Program-made: the position numbers and the translations under genes | The notes under the pieces: model-generated | Seen by the model: only the letters and a program-made list of their open reading frames with translations | What the model was told of the DNA's origin: nothing | Databases searched by the model: none | Origin: JAWLHA01 sp041690535 | Lineage (GTDB): Bacteria > Pseudomonadota > Gammaproteobacteria > Thiohalomonadales > Thiohalomonadaceae | Direction: 5' to 3' | Assembly (NCBI GenBank): GCA_041690535.1 | Contig: JAWLHA010000124.1 | Coordinates: 1 to 6,444 of the forward strand | Length of the DNA: 6,444 nucleotides | Shown here: one piece after another, positions 1-5,146 of the stretch | How the letters are laid out: the number at the start of each line of letters is the position of its first letter | Numbering within the stretch: the first letter of the stretch is position 1

Positions 1-86
1 CCGCGAAGGCGGGAATCCACAAGGCACCCAGCCCAATACCCTTGACCCTCTGAAGTCCAGCACTGGATTCCCGCCTTCGCGGGAAT
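1..86. repeat. Inverted pair of dRS3-like repeats
   Basis: Bases 67-86 read ATTCCC-N8-GGGAAT, which matches the pattern of the neisserial dRS3 repeat. The inner eight bases are GCCTTCGC, so ATTCCCGC and GCGGGAAT form an 8-bp stem. Bases 1-16 are a second copy in reverse orientation, cut by the window edge. Bases 1-19 are the exact reverse complement of 64-82, with 44 bases between the arms. Related palindromic repeats are scattered between genes in many proteobacteria, and in Neisseria dRS3 serves as an integration target for some filamentous prophages. Whether this pair borders a larger element to the left cannot be seen from here. Confidence 0.75.
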
Positions 87-237
87 GACGGATGCGGGTG
101 AGTAGTTACAAACTTTGCGGCAATAAAACGAGTGTGCCTTCGCCCACGTCAACCGCATCGGAGTGGGAGCATCGTCCCCCTTGGGGGAGGCTCCCAGGGC
201 AAACCCATCGGCTACCCGCCGCGGGCGTGAATGGCCC

Positions 238-249
238 GGGGGGGGGGGG
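238..249. repeat. Homopolymeric run of 12 G
   Basis: An uninterrupted G12 run is followed by C and another GGGG. It lies 25 bases beyond the stop codon of the DUF3579 gene, outside any supported gene. Runs of this length are prone to slippage and to sequencing error. I see no reading frame or promoter that it would switch. Confidence 0.8.
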
Positions 250-274
250 CGGGGCGCCGGAGGAAGGACCACCC

Positions 275-577
275 TCAGCAGGCGATGGCAAGCTCCTCGT
301 CGCTGGTGTGCACCGGTCCACGGACGCGAAGACTGTTGGTGCGGGCGAAGTCGAGCACTTGTCGCCACAGGGCCGGGTTCTCCTTCTGCAGGCAGAGACC
401 CACTGCCAGGGCCTTGCTGCCCTCCACCGCGATGGGTCGCAGCAGAGGCGAGAAATGCAGGCGGTTGTCGCTTCCGAAAGTCGCTCCCAGCGAGGCTAGC
501 CGCTCCACCCAATCGCTCGGACGAAAGCGCCGCCCCTCTTCGGTGAGGCCTTCGATCAAGAGAGAATCGCTGTTCAT
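275..577 (-). CDS. DUF3579 domain-containing protein
   Basis: This encodes 100 residues. The N-terminal pattern IEGLTEEGRRFRPSDWVERL (residues 8-27), followed by LHFSPLLRPIAVEG (40-53) and a C-terminal helix around WRQVLDFART (71-80), matches my recollection of DUF3579, a small cytoplasmic family of beta- and gammaproteobacteria without an established function. There is no signal peptide or membrane segment, and the length is near that usual for the family. The ATG at 577 is preceded by GAAGGAGA about six bases upstream, a strong ribosome binding site that fixes the start. The gene stands alone, divergent from the AI-2E-family gene, and has its own promoter at 630-658. No clear intrinsic terminator is visible after the stop. 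Family assignment is from sequence pattern memory; the function is unknown. Confidence 0.85.
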   Translation of the reverse strand: MNSDSLLIEGLTEEGRRFRPSDWVERLASLGATFGSDNRLHFSPLLRPIAVEGSKALAVGLCLQKENPALWRQVLDFARTNSLRVRGPVHTSDEELAIAC

Positions 578-629
578 CGCTTCTCCTTCAAATATTAGTA
601 TTCTTTAATTTACTAAAACAGGTGGGGCA

Positions 630-658
630 ACTATATCCCTTTTGGGATAGTCGTTCAA
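630..658 (-). promoter_or_regulatory. Sigma70-type promoter of the DUF3579 gene with internal palindrome
   Basis: Read on the minus strand, TTGAAC (653-658) and TATAGT (630-635) are separated by exactly 17 bases. They match the -35 consensus at 4 of 6 positions and the -10 consensus at 5 of 6. The predicted transcript start is near 623, about 45 bases ahead of the ATG. Inside the spacer and touching the -10 lies the inverted repeat TATCCC-TTTT-GGGATA (634-649), which could be an operator or a short hairpin. The promoter match is direct; regulation by the palindrome is inference. Confidence 0.6.
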
Positions 659-826
659 GTCGGTCGGTATCCCCGAAGGGGTGGTTCCTCCTGCGCCAAT
701 GTCGTCAGGGCGAGACCCGCCGGGCCGGGCTTGCCAATACTCGGGCCGGAATTGCATAGGATTATAGGGGCGCCGTGGATCGCCACGGCCGGTGCACTTG
801 TCCGAACTGGAGGCACGGCACGCCCG

Positions 827-1948
827 ATGGACAGGGAGAGGGAAGACACAGCATCAGCCGCCCGGGCTCCCGGGAGGCTGCCCCTCGGGCTCTGGCCGGC
901 GAGGCTGGTGGCGGCGCTTTTGCTTGGAATTCTGCTTTTTCTTGGTTACCTGGTGCTCGAGGACTTTCTGGTGCCACTGCTGTGGGCCGCCATCCTCGCC
1001 TACGTCACCTGGCCCATCAATTGCCGCATTCGGGCGGCGCTGCGCGGTCACAGCGGCAGCGCTGCACTCCTTATGACCCTGCTGCTCAGTGTGGTGATCA
1101 TTCTGCCGTTGATTGCGCTCCTGGTGTCATTGCGCCAGGAGATCACCGGTGCCTTCGAGTGGCTCCGTGCGATTCTGGCCGGCGGCTCCCGAATGCTGCC
1201 CGAGTGGTTGCCGGGCCTGCCCTGGGTCGGACGCCGCATCGCCGATGCGGCCGACCGCATTGCCGCGAATCCGGAACTGCTCGGAGACTGGTTGGCGGAG
1301 CGGGCGACGACCCTGGCGGGGGAGGCGGCGGGCGTCGCCGGCGTGGTGGGGCGCAATGCAGCGAAACTTCTCCTAGCCCTGGTCGCCGTGTTCTTCATCT
1401 ACCGGGACGGGGAGCAGCTCATGCTTGAGCTTCGCCGTGGCCTGAGCCGGCTGTTGGGCGGGCAGTCGGAGATCTATTGGAGCGCAGGGGCCGACATGAC
1501 TCGCGCCGTGGTCTATGGGCTGGTGCTCACGGCTATCGCCCAGGGGGCCTTGGCCGGCATGGGGTATGCGGTGGCAGGGACCGGCGCGCCGGCGCTGTTG
1601 GGGGTCGTGACGGCGCTGTTCGCCCTCATCCCATTCGGGGCTCCCGTGGTGTGGGGCGGGGTGGCGCTCTACCTCTTGTGGCATGGAGAGATATGGTCCG
1701 GTGTCGGAGTGGCCATTTGGGGGGCGTTGGCGGTGAGTTCGGTGGATAACCTGGTCCGTCCGCTGGTGATTAGCGCCACCGCGCGGATTCCCTTCTTGCT
1801 GGTTCTGTTCGGCGTGCTCGGGGGGCTGAGTGCCTTCGGACTGGTCGGACTCTTCCTCGGACCGGTGGTGCTTGCGGTGCTCCTGACGGTGTGGCGACAC
1901 TGGCTTGAATACGGAAGCCCTACCGAGGGGGAGATTGCGCCGGACTGA
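827..1948 (+). CDS. AI-2E/PerM-family membrane protein
   Basis: This encodes 373 residues of the AI-2E exporter-like (PerM/YdiK/TqsA) superfamily, polytopic inner-membrane proteins that include transporters of autoinducer-2 and Na+(Li+)/H+ antiporters. Hydrophobic segments lie near residues 26-45, 48-65, 79-101, 177-192, 232-254, 256-281 and 322-357. The soluble stretch at about 105-175 between early and late helices is typical. Family motifs seen are IPFGAPVVW (268-276), DNLVRPL (307-313) and GLFLGPV (341-347). The frame is open from a TTG at 731, but I prefer the ATG at 827. It gives the usual length of about 350-370 residues, follows CTGGAGG at a somewhat long spacing of 13, and avoids a 32-residue extension unlike the family. 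The transported substrate cannot be told from sequence; many members do not carry AI-2. Confidence 0.9.
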   Translation: MDREREDTASAARAPGRLPLGLWPARLVAALLLGILLFLGYLVLEDFLVPLLWAAILAYVTWPINCRIRAALRGHSGSAALLMTLLLSVVIILPLIALLVSLRQEITGAFEWLRAILAGGSRMLPEWLPGLPWVGRRIADAADRIAANPELLGDWLAERATTLAGEAAGVAGVVGRNAAKLLLALVAVFFIYRDGEQLMLELRRGLSRLLGGQSEIYWSAGADMTRAVVYGLVLTAIAQGALAGMGYAVAGTGAPALLGVVTALFALIPFGAPVVWGGVALYLLWHGEIWSGVGVAIWGALAVSSVDNLVRPLVISATARIPFLLVLFGVLGGLSAFGLVGLFLGPVVLAVLLTVWRHWLEYGSPTEGEIAPD

Positions 1949-1972
1949 GATTGGGTGCCCTGCCCCGGTTGG

Positions 1973-2004
1973 TTGTCAGGAGGATCCTCGGTTAGGATCG
2001 TTCG
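1973..2004 (+). promoter_or_regulatory. Possible promoter and palindrome ahead of the 78-aa gene
   Basis: In the 97-base gap after the AI-2E-family gene there is a perfect 10-bp palindrome, GAGGATCCTC (1980-1989). It is followed by a -10-like TAGGAT (1993-1998), and AGGATC is repeated at 1981 and 1994. No good -35 lies at 16-18 bases, so this is a weak call. The alternative is that the 78-aa gene is read through from the gene upstream. Confidence 0.25.
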
Positions 2005-2045
2005 AACTGGTCTTGGGCTGCAACGAGGCGGAGAGGGGGAGTGAA

Positions 2046-2282
2046 ATGAGTGATGAACCACTGCAGCCCACTGCGGGCCTCAAGGAGCAGGCGGCCTTGA
2101 TCTATGCCCCCAAACGCGAGCGCCAGCGCTATCCGGAGAACTGCGTTCAGGTGGTGGATTCCGATGCACTCGCCCTGGCGGGGGCGGATCCGGAGAAGAA
2201 GCTCTTCGCCGCGCGTGTGGCCGGCCCGTTCCGTTCGTCGGAGGGATTCAGATTGTTTTACCTGGTGCGCTGGCTGGAATGA
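2046..2282 (+). CDS. Conserved-looking small hypothetical protein, 78 aa
   Basis: I do not recognise this protein. It has 78 residues and is soluble, with no signal peptide or membrane helix. A charged N-terminal half (LKEQAALIYAPKRERQRYPE, residues 12-31) is followed by a region with VQVVDSDALALAGADP (34-49). The C-terminus, around PFRSSEGFRLFYLVRWLE (61-78), looks like a beta-hairpin ending. One cysteine is present (C33). The ATG at 2046 follows GAGAGGGGGA, a purine-rich ribosome binding site at suitable distance. The frame is open further upstream to 1905, but that part overlaps the AI-2E-family gene and lacks a good start context. Codon use is similar to the neighbours, which supports a real gene. 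It may be co-transcribed with the AI-2E-family gene 97 bases upstream; no function is inferred. Confidence 0.75.
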   Translation: MSDEPLQPTAGLKEQAALIYAPKRERQRYPENCVQVVDSDALALAGADPEKKLFAARVAGPFRSSEGFRLFYLVRWLE

Positions 2283-2348
2283 CGAGGCTCCCGGAAGAGC
2301 GGGGCGTGAGGGTGAGTGCTGGTGAGGGGGGTTAAAAAGAAGATGCGC

Positions 2349-2403
2349 ACTACCCGTCAATCCGTAACAGGTAGTACGTCAGCGTGCATCCTGCAAGTGA
2401 CGT
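2349..2403. repeat. Two tandem inverted repeats (potential hairpins)
   Basis: The first pair is ACTACC (2349-2354) and GGTAGT (2370-2375), with a 15-base loop. The second starts at the next base: ACGTCA (2376-2381) pairs with TGACGT (2398-2403), and TGCA (2385-2388) pairs with TGCA (2392-2395) inside it around a TCC loop. Together they could fold as two adjacent hairpins in RNA. No T-run follows, so a Rho-independent terminator is not supported. Confidence 0.5.
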
Positions 2404-2559
2404 CCGTTTCAGGTTCCCGTTACCCCTTGGTTGCCTCCTGGCACCAAAATCCCTTTGTATTATTTTTCTTTGGTCCCAACGCTGAGCATCTTCCCACAAA
2501 CTCGGGCAGAAGAATGCCCACAAAAAACCTCTCGTATTGTCGGTAATTCCATCGATCTT

Positions 2560-2586
2560 CTGTAGGCGATTTCCTACATCCTGTAG
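2560..2586. promoter_or_regulatory. Operator-like palindrome TGTAGG-N6-CCTACA plus third half-site
   Basis: TGTAGG (2561-2566) and CCTACA (2573-2578) form a perfect inverted repeat with a 6-base spacer. The hexamer CTGTAG occurs at 2560 and again at 2581, exactly 21 bases (two helical turns) apart. The architecture resembles sites bound by FixJ/LuxR-type response regulators; the GacA consensus TGTAAG-N6-CTTACA differs by one base per half. The palindrome centre is about 60 bases upstream of the transcript start predicted from the TATACT at 2618, a usual position for an activator. The regulator identity is inference. Confidence 0.5.
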
Positions 2587-2592
2587 TCACCG

Positions 2593-2623
2593 TTGCGTCC
2601 GGTCGCCGGAGCCGCGGTATACT
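2593..2623 (+). promoter_or_regulatory. Putative promoter of the 62-aa gene
   Basis: TATACT (2618-2623) is a strong -10 match. The best -35 candidate is TTGCGT (2593-2598) at a long spacing of 19. A weak -35 fits a promoter that needs an activator bound at the palindrome just upstream. Predicted transcript start is about 2630, giving a leader of roughly 20 bases. Confidence 0.45.
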
Positions 2624-2650
2624 TGCCGAACACGACCCTTCGGAAGCGGT

Positions 2651-2839
2651 ATGAGTCATCAAGACGTCGAAAAGTGCATTGAGGCGCTCTGTGCGTGTGG
2701 CTGTGAAGCGGTGCGCGCATCCATTCGGCAGTTGGAGTCGGGCCGCCCGCTTCCGGAAGCAGAGTCGCTCTCCGAAGAGCAGCGTCAGGGGGTCCTTCGC
2801 GAGTTGAAGAGCATCATGTCAGTCTACGACGCACGCTGA
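2651..2839 (+). CDS. Small cysteine-rich conserved-looking protein, 62 aa
   Basis: This encodes 62 residues. The N-terminal half carries four closely spaced cysteines, CIEALCACGC (residues 9-18: C9, C14, C16, C18). A predicted helix follows (AVRASIRQLESG, 20-31), then a proline-containing linker and a C-terminal helix (SEEQRQGVLRELKSIMSVYD, 41-60). There is no signal peptide. The frame is open from 2537, but the upstream part is atypical and overlaps the promoter. The ATG at 2651 follows GGAAG at short spacing and gives a protein of regular composition. I recall similar short proteins near nudE/cysQ in related gammaproteobacteria but cannot name a family. The cysteines could bind metal or be redox-active; this is inference. 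It converges with cysQ, whose stop is 44 bases away. Confidence 0.7.
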   Translation: MSHQDVEKCIEALCACGCEAVRASIRQLESGRPLPEAESLSEEQRQGVLRELKSIMSVYDAR

Positions 2840-2883
2840 ACTGCGGTCGTCGGCAAGATTCCCCTCCGATACCCCGGTCCGTT

Positions 2884-3684
2884 CTATAGGTAGCGCGACC
2901 AGTCCTCATTCGTATCGCCAAAGACGAAGAAGTGCGGGTTGCGCAGAGATTCCTTGGTGTTGTAACGCAGGGGCTGCATGCGGATGTCGGTGATGTGGCC
3001 GCCGGCCTCCTCGACGATGCACTGGGCGGCTGCCGTGTCCCACTCCGAGGTGGGACCCAAACGGGCGTAGAGGTCGGCGGTGCCTTCGGCCACCAGGCAG
3101 GACTTGAGGGCGCTGCCCATGGGGATGAGCTCGTACTCGCCCAAGCGGGCGAGGAAGTCTTCGAAGGCCTTGCTGCCGTGCGAACGGCTCCCGGCGACCA
3201 TCACGCGACCGCCGGCCCAGGACCGGACGCTGATGGGGTGCGGGGGTTCGCAGCAATCCCGCTTGAAGGCGCCGTGACCACGGCACGCGTAGTAGTACAC
3301 CCCCAGTACGGGGGCGTAGACGATCCCCAACACCGGCTCGTGTCCGTCGACGAGCGCGATATTCACGGTGAATTCGCCATTGCGTTTGATGAATTCCCGT
3401 GTTCCGTCCAGGGGGTCGACCAGCCAGTAGCGGCTCCATTCGCGCCGCGTCTCGAAGGGCAGGGCTTCAGACTCCTCGGTGAGGATCGGCAGGTCGGGGG
3501 TGAGGGCGCGCAGGCCGGTCTCGATGATCTCGTGGGCGGCCATGTCCGCCTCGGTCACGGGCGTCTGATCGCCCTTTTGCGTCACGCTGAACCCGGCCTC
3601 ATAGATTTCCAGGATCCGGCGGCCGGCCTGCTTGGCCACTTCGATCGCCGGTTCAAGCCAGTGTGCACAAGGGCTAGTCTGCAT
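2884..3684 (-). CDS. cysQ: 3'(2'),5'-bisphosphate nucleotidase CysQ
   Basis: This is a 266-residue member of the inositol monophosphatase superfamily. CysQ hydrolyses 3'-phosphoadenosine 5'-phosphate (PAP) to AMP and phosphate, removing an inhibitory by-product of sulfate assimilation. The metal-site motifs are all present: KGDQTPVTEAD (37-47), LTEES (68-72), VDPLDGT (89-95, with D90 and D93), and WDTAAAQCIVEEAGG (215-229). FIKRNGEFTVNIALV (98-112) is also typical of the CysQ branch. The length is slightly above the E. coli enzyme (246). The ATG at 3684 follows GGGGAGGTGA, an excellent ribosome binding site. The gene lies 71 bases downstream of nudE on the same strand, a linkage often seen in gammaproteobacteria, and is probably co-transcribed with it. 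GCGGA and TCCGC (3714-3729) form a small hairpin in that gap. Confidence 0.95.
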   Translation of the reverse strand: MQTSPCAHWLEPAIEVAKQAGRRILEIYEAGFSVTQKGDQTPVTEADMAAHEIIETGLRALTPDLPILTEESEALPFETRREWSRYWLVDPLDGTREFIKRNGEFTVNIALVDGHEPVLGIVYAPVLGVYYYACRGHGAFKRDCCEPPHPISVRSWAGGRVMVAGSRSHGSKAFEDFLARLGEYELIPMGSALKSCLVAEGTADLYARLGPTSEWDTAAAQCIVEEAGGHITDIRMQPLRYNTKESLRNPHFFVFGDTNEDWSRYL

Positions 3685-3755
3685 CGCTCACCTCCCCTTG
3701 AGGGCTAATGGAAGCGGACTTGCATCCGCAATGACAGGGTGGTAAGAAATGCGGG

Positions 3756-4304
3756 CTAGTCGTCACGGCGGATCATCTCCCTGACCAGAAAAAGAGCAGC
3801 GATGCTGCGCGCTTCCGTACAATCGTCTTGTTGCAACAGAGTGTCCAGGCGGCTGAGGGGCCACTTCACGGTCTCGATCTCCTCCGGTTCATCCCCTGCC
3901 AGGCGCCGGGGGTAGAGGTCGCGGGCCAGCACCACATGGGTGTAGTGGCTAATGTAACCGGGGGCGAGACTCAGGGAGGCGAGGTGTCGCAGCTCCCTCG
4001 CCCCGTAGCCGATCTCCTCCATGATTTCGCGATTGGCCGCATCGAGGAGATCCTCACCCGTCTCGATGCGGCCCTTGGGCAGCCCCAGTTCGTAGCGATC
4101 CACTCCGGCGGCATACTCACGGATGAGCAGCACGGTGTCATCATCCAACAGCGGCACCACGAGGACGGCCCCCTGTGGTGAGCCGACCAGCCGCTCGTAG
4201 CGGGTCTCCACGCCATTGTCGAAGCGCAGATCCATCTGCTCAATGGCGAAGTGGCGGGTGCGCGCCAGGAGCTCTGTGCGGAGGATTTTCGGTTTTTTTC
4301 GCAC
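3756..4304 (-). CDS. nudE: ADP compounds hydrolase NudE
   Basis: This is a Nudix hydrolase of about 182 residues, close to E. coli NudE (186). NudE cleaves ADP-ribose, Ap3A and NADH at the pyrophosphate. A complete Nudix box GX5EX7REUXEEXGU lies at residues 78-100 (G78, E84, R92, E93, E96, E97, G99), ending in Y100 where E. coli has F. Downstream LSLAPGYISHYTHVVLARDLY (two blocks, 111-131), GDEPE (137-141) and ARSIAALFLVRE (165-176) are NudE-specific. I choose the GTG at 4304: KPKILRTELLARTRHF then aligns with the N-terminus of E. coli NudE. The in-frame ATG at 4358 adds 18 residues of poor composition and lies upstream of a likely -10 (TATCAT). No strong ribosome binding site precedes either start. 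The gene sits between the exported 241-aa gene and cysQ on the same strand. Confidence 0.93.
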   Translation of the reverse strand: MRKKPKILRTELLARTRHFAIEQMDLRFDNGVETRYERLVGSPQGAVLVVPLLDDDTVLLIREYAAGVDRYELGLPKGRIETGEDLLDAANREIMEEIGYGARELRHLASLSLAPGYISHYTHVVLARDLYPRRLAGDEPEEIETVKWPLSRLDTLLQQDDCTEARSIAALFLVREMIRRDD

Positions 4305-4342
4305 TCGACTGCCGCTACAACGCTGTCTTGGATTGAGGGGGC

Positions 4343-4356
4343 ATGATACCCCCCCC
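4343..4356 (-). promoter_or_regulatory. Possible nudE -10 element next to a G8 run
   Basis: On the minus strand TATCAT (4343-4348) is a good -10 match and is directly preceded by eight G (4349-4356). No convincing -35 is found 16-18 bases further upstream. If real, the transcript would start near 4336, inside the longer reading frame, which supports the GTG at 4304 as the nudE start. Confidence 0.35.
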
Positions 4357-4379
4357 ATCCGGGCTGGCCCATATCCCGG

Positions 4380-5105
4380 TCAGGGTATTTGGCGGAGGAG
4401 CAGGCGGGTGGTCAGACGCCCGGTAAACCACGTGTCCAGGCGCACGGCATCGCCTCGCTTGGATACGGAAAAGCCGGGCTGGCGAGTGGGCTCGGTGTCG
4501 ACCAACTCAAGGCCGGGCGCGTCGAGATGAATGAGCATCGAGACGTGCATGGGGTAGTAGCCGTCGAGGAAGCGCCGCATGAAGGGGCCGTTTTCCAGCA
4601 CGTAGTTCGCGCCGGAGCCGGCCAGGGCCCGGCTCTTGGCGAGGAGGCACAAGTGAGCCCCTTCGCTCACATTTTCCAACTGGATGGTGGCACCCTCCAC
4701 CCAGGCCCGGCCGATGGCCGCCGACGAGGTCACGCGCAGCTCTTTGGTGCGATCGGGATCGAACACCACCTGGACCCGCGGGACCGGGTCCAGATGGCGG
4801 TGACACTGTTCCAGTATTACCCAGCCGTCGTGGAGGCTCTCGGAGGTGACCTGGACCCGGTTGATGTAGTGGTGGACGGGATCGTGCGGCGGCGGGCTGA
4901 GAAACTCCAGCTCGCCGCCGTTCACCTCGGGCATCGCCGGAGGCCCCCAGTCGTCGCTCTCGAGCCACGCCTCCTCTTGCTCAGACCAGGGGCTCTCCGG
5001 AGCCACGGCGCCCCAGGCGGGGGGACAGGCGAGGGCGCCAGCCGCTAGAATGGCGAGGTAGTTACGGCAAATCCGGGCCAAGGGCCACAGCTTCCGTGTG
5101 TCCAT
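4380..5105 (-). CDS. Exported hypothetical protein, 241 aa
   Basis: I do not recognise this family. The N-terminus has positive residues, a hydrophobic core (YLAILAAGALA, residues 16-26) and a plausible signal peptidase I site after AWG (30-32), so the protein is probably periplasmic. ALAC at 24-27 is a poor lipobox. The mature part is acidic at first (SEQEEAWLESDDW, 41-53), then beta-rich. It has distinctive stretches VHHYINRVQV (77-86), LEQCHRHLDPVP (98-109), GRAWVEGATIQLENV (132-146) and NGPFMRRFLDGYYPMHVSM (172-190). Two cysteines remain after cleavage (C101, C153) and could form a disulfide. The ATG at 5105 has only a weak ribosome binding site; a TTG at residue 9, preceded by GGAAG, would also leave an intact signal peptide. 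It heads the likely nudE-cysQ transcription unit, but its own role is unknown. Confidence 0.8.
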   Translation of the reverse strand: MDTRKLWPLARICRNYLAILAAGALACPPAWGAVAPESPWSEQEEAWLESDDWGPPAMPEVNGGELEFLSPPPHDPVHHYINRVQVTSESLHDGWVILEQCHRHLDPVPRVQVVFDPDRTKELRVTSSAAIGRAWVEGATIQLENVSEGAHLCLLAKSRALAGSGANYVLENGPFMRRFLDGYYPMHVSMLIHLDAPGLELVDTEPTRQPGFSVSKRGDAVRLDTWFTGRLTTRLLLRQIP

Positions 5106-5146
5106 GCCCCAAGTATATGTAACGAACCAGAGTGGAGTGGTGAGAT
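5106..5146. promoter_or_regulatory. Compact divergent promoter region
   Basis: Only 41 bases separate the start codons of the exported 241-aa gene (minus) and yrfG (plus). On the minus strand TATACT (5112-5117) is a strong -10 whose transcript would begin at or next to the ATG at 5105. On the plus strand TATATG (5114-5119) overlaps it, sharing the bases TATA at 5114-5117. No clear -35 is visible for either direction. Confidence 0.4.

Larger units (their letters stand above)
2283..2650. other. Gene-free stretch with hairpins and an AT-rich patch
   Basis: No reading frame in these 368 bases looks like a protein. The stretch holds two overlapping inverted-repeat structures (2349-2403), an AT/pyrimidine-rich patch around 2448-2473 that contrasts with the GC-rich surroundings, an operator-like palindrome at 2561-2578 and a putative promoter at 2593-2623. 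The lower GC content of 2330-2580 could mark a non-coding RNA, a decayed insertion or simply a long regulatory region. I see no clear intrinsic terminator with a T-run after a GC stem. Confidence 0.6.

Noticed and set aside
1..86. CRISPR repeat pair
   Set aside because: The two copies are inverted rather than direct, and there are only two, so they do not form an array.
175..188. TCCCCC-TT-GGGGGA as a terminator for the DUF3579 gene
   Set aside because: The loop is only two bases, it lies about 87 bases past the stop, and no T-run follows on the minus strand.
92..608. Three overlapping plus-strand open frames
   Set aside because: They overlap the DUF3579 gene on the other strand, are low in complexity (G, R and P rich) and cross the G12 run. 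None has a convincing start.
1373..1900. A 175-codon open frame on the minus strand
   Set aside because: It is antisense to the AI-2E-family gene and is full of H, Q and P, typical of a shadow of hydrophobic codons.
2316..2662. Short open frames on both strands in the gene-free stretch
   Set aside because: No ribosome binding site of note, unusual composition, and no family resemblance. The region looks regulatory.
2840..2883. A terminator between the converging 62-aa gene and cysQ
   Set aside because: No GC-rich stem followed by a T-run is present on either strand.
2932..3708. A 258-codon open frame on the plus strand
   Set aside because: It lies antisense to cysQ, which has every family motif and a strong ribosome binding site. 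It is an open shadow frame caused by high GC.
4389..5048. A 219-codon open frame on the plus strand
   Set aside because: It is antisense to the exported 241-aa gene. Its translation has no recognisable motif, whereas the minus-strand frame has a signal peptide and regular composition.
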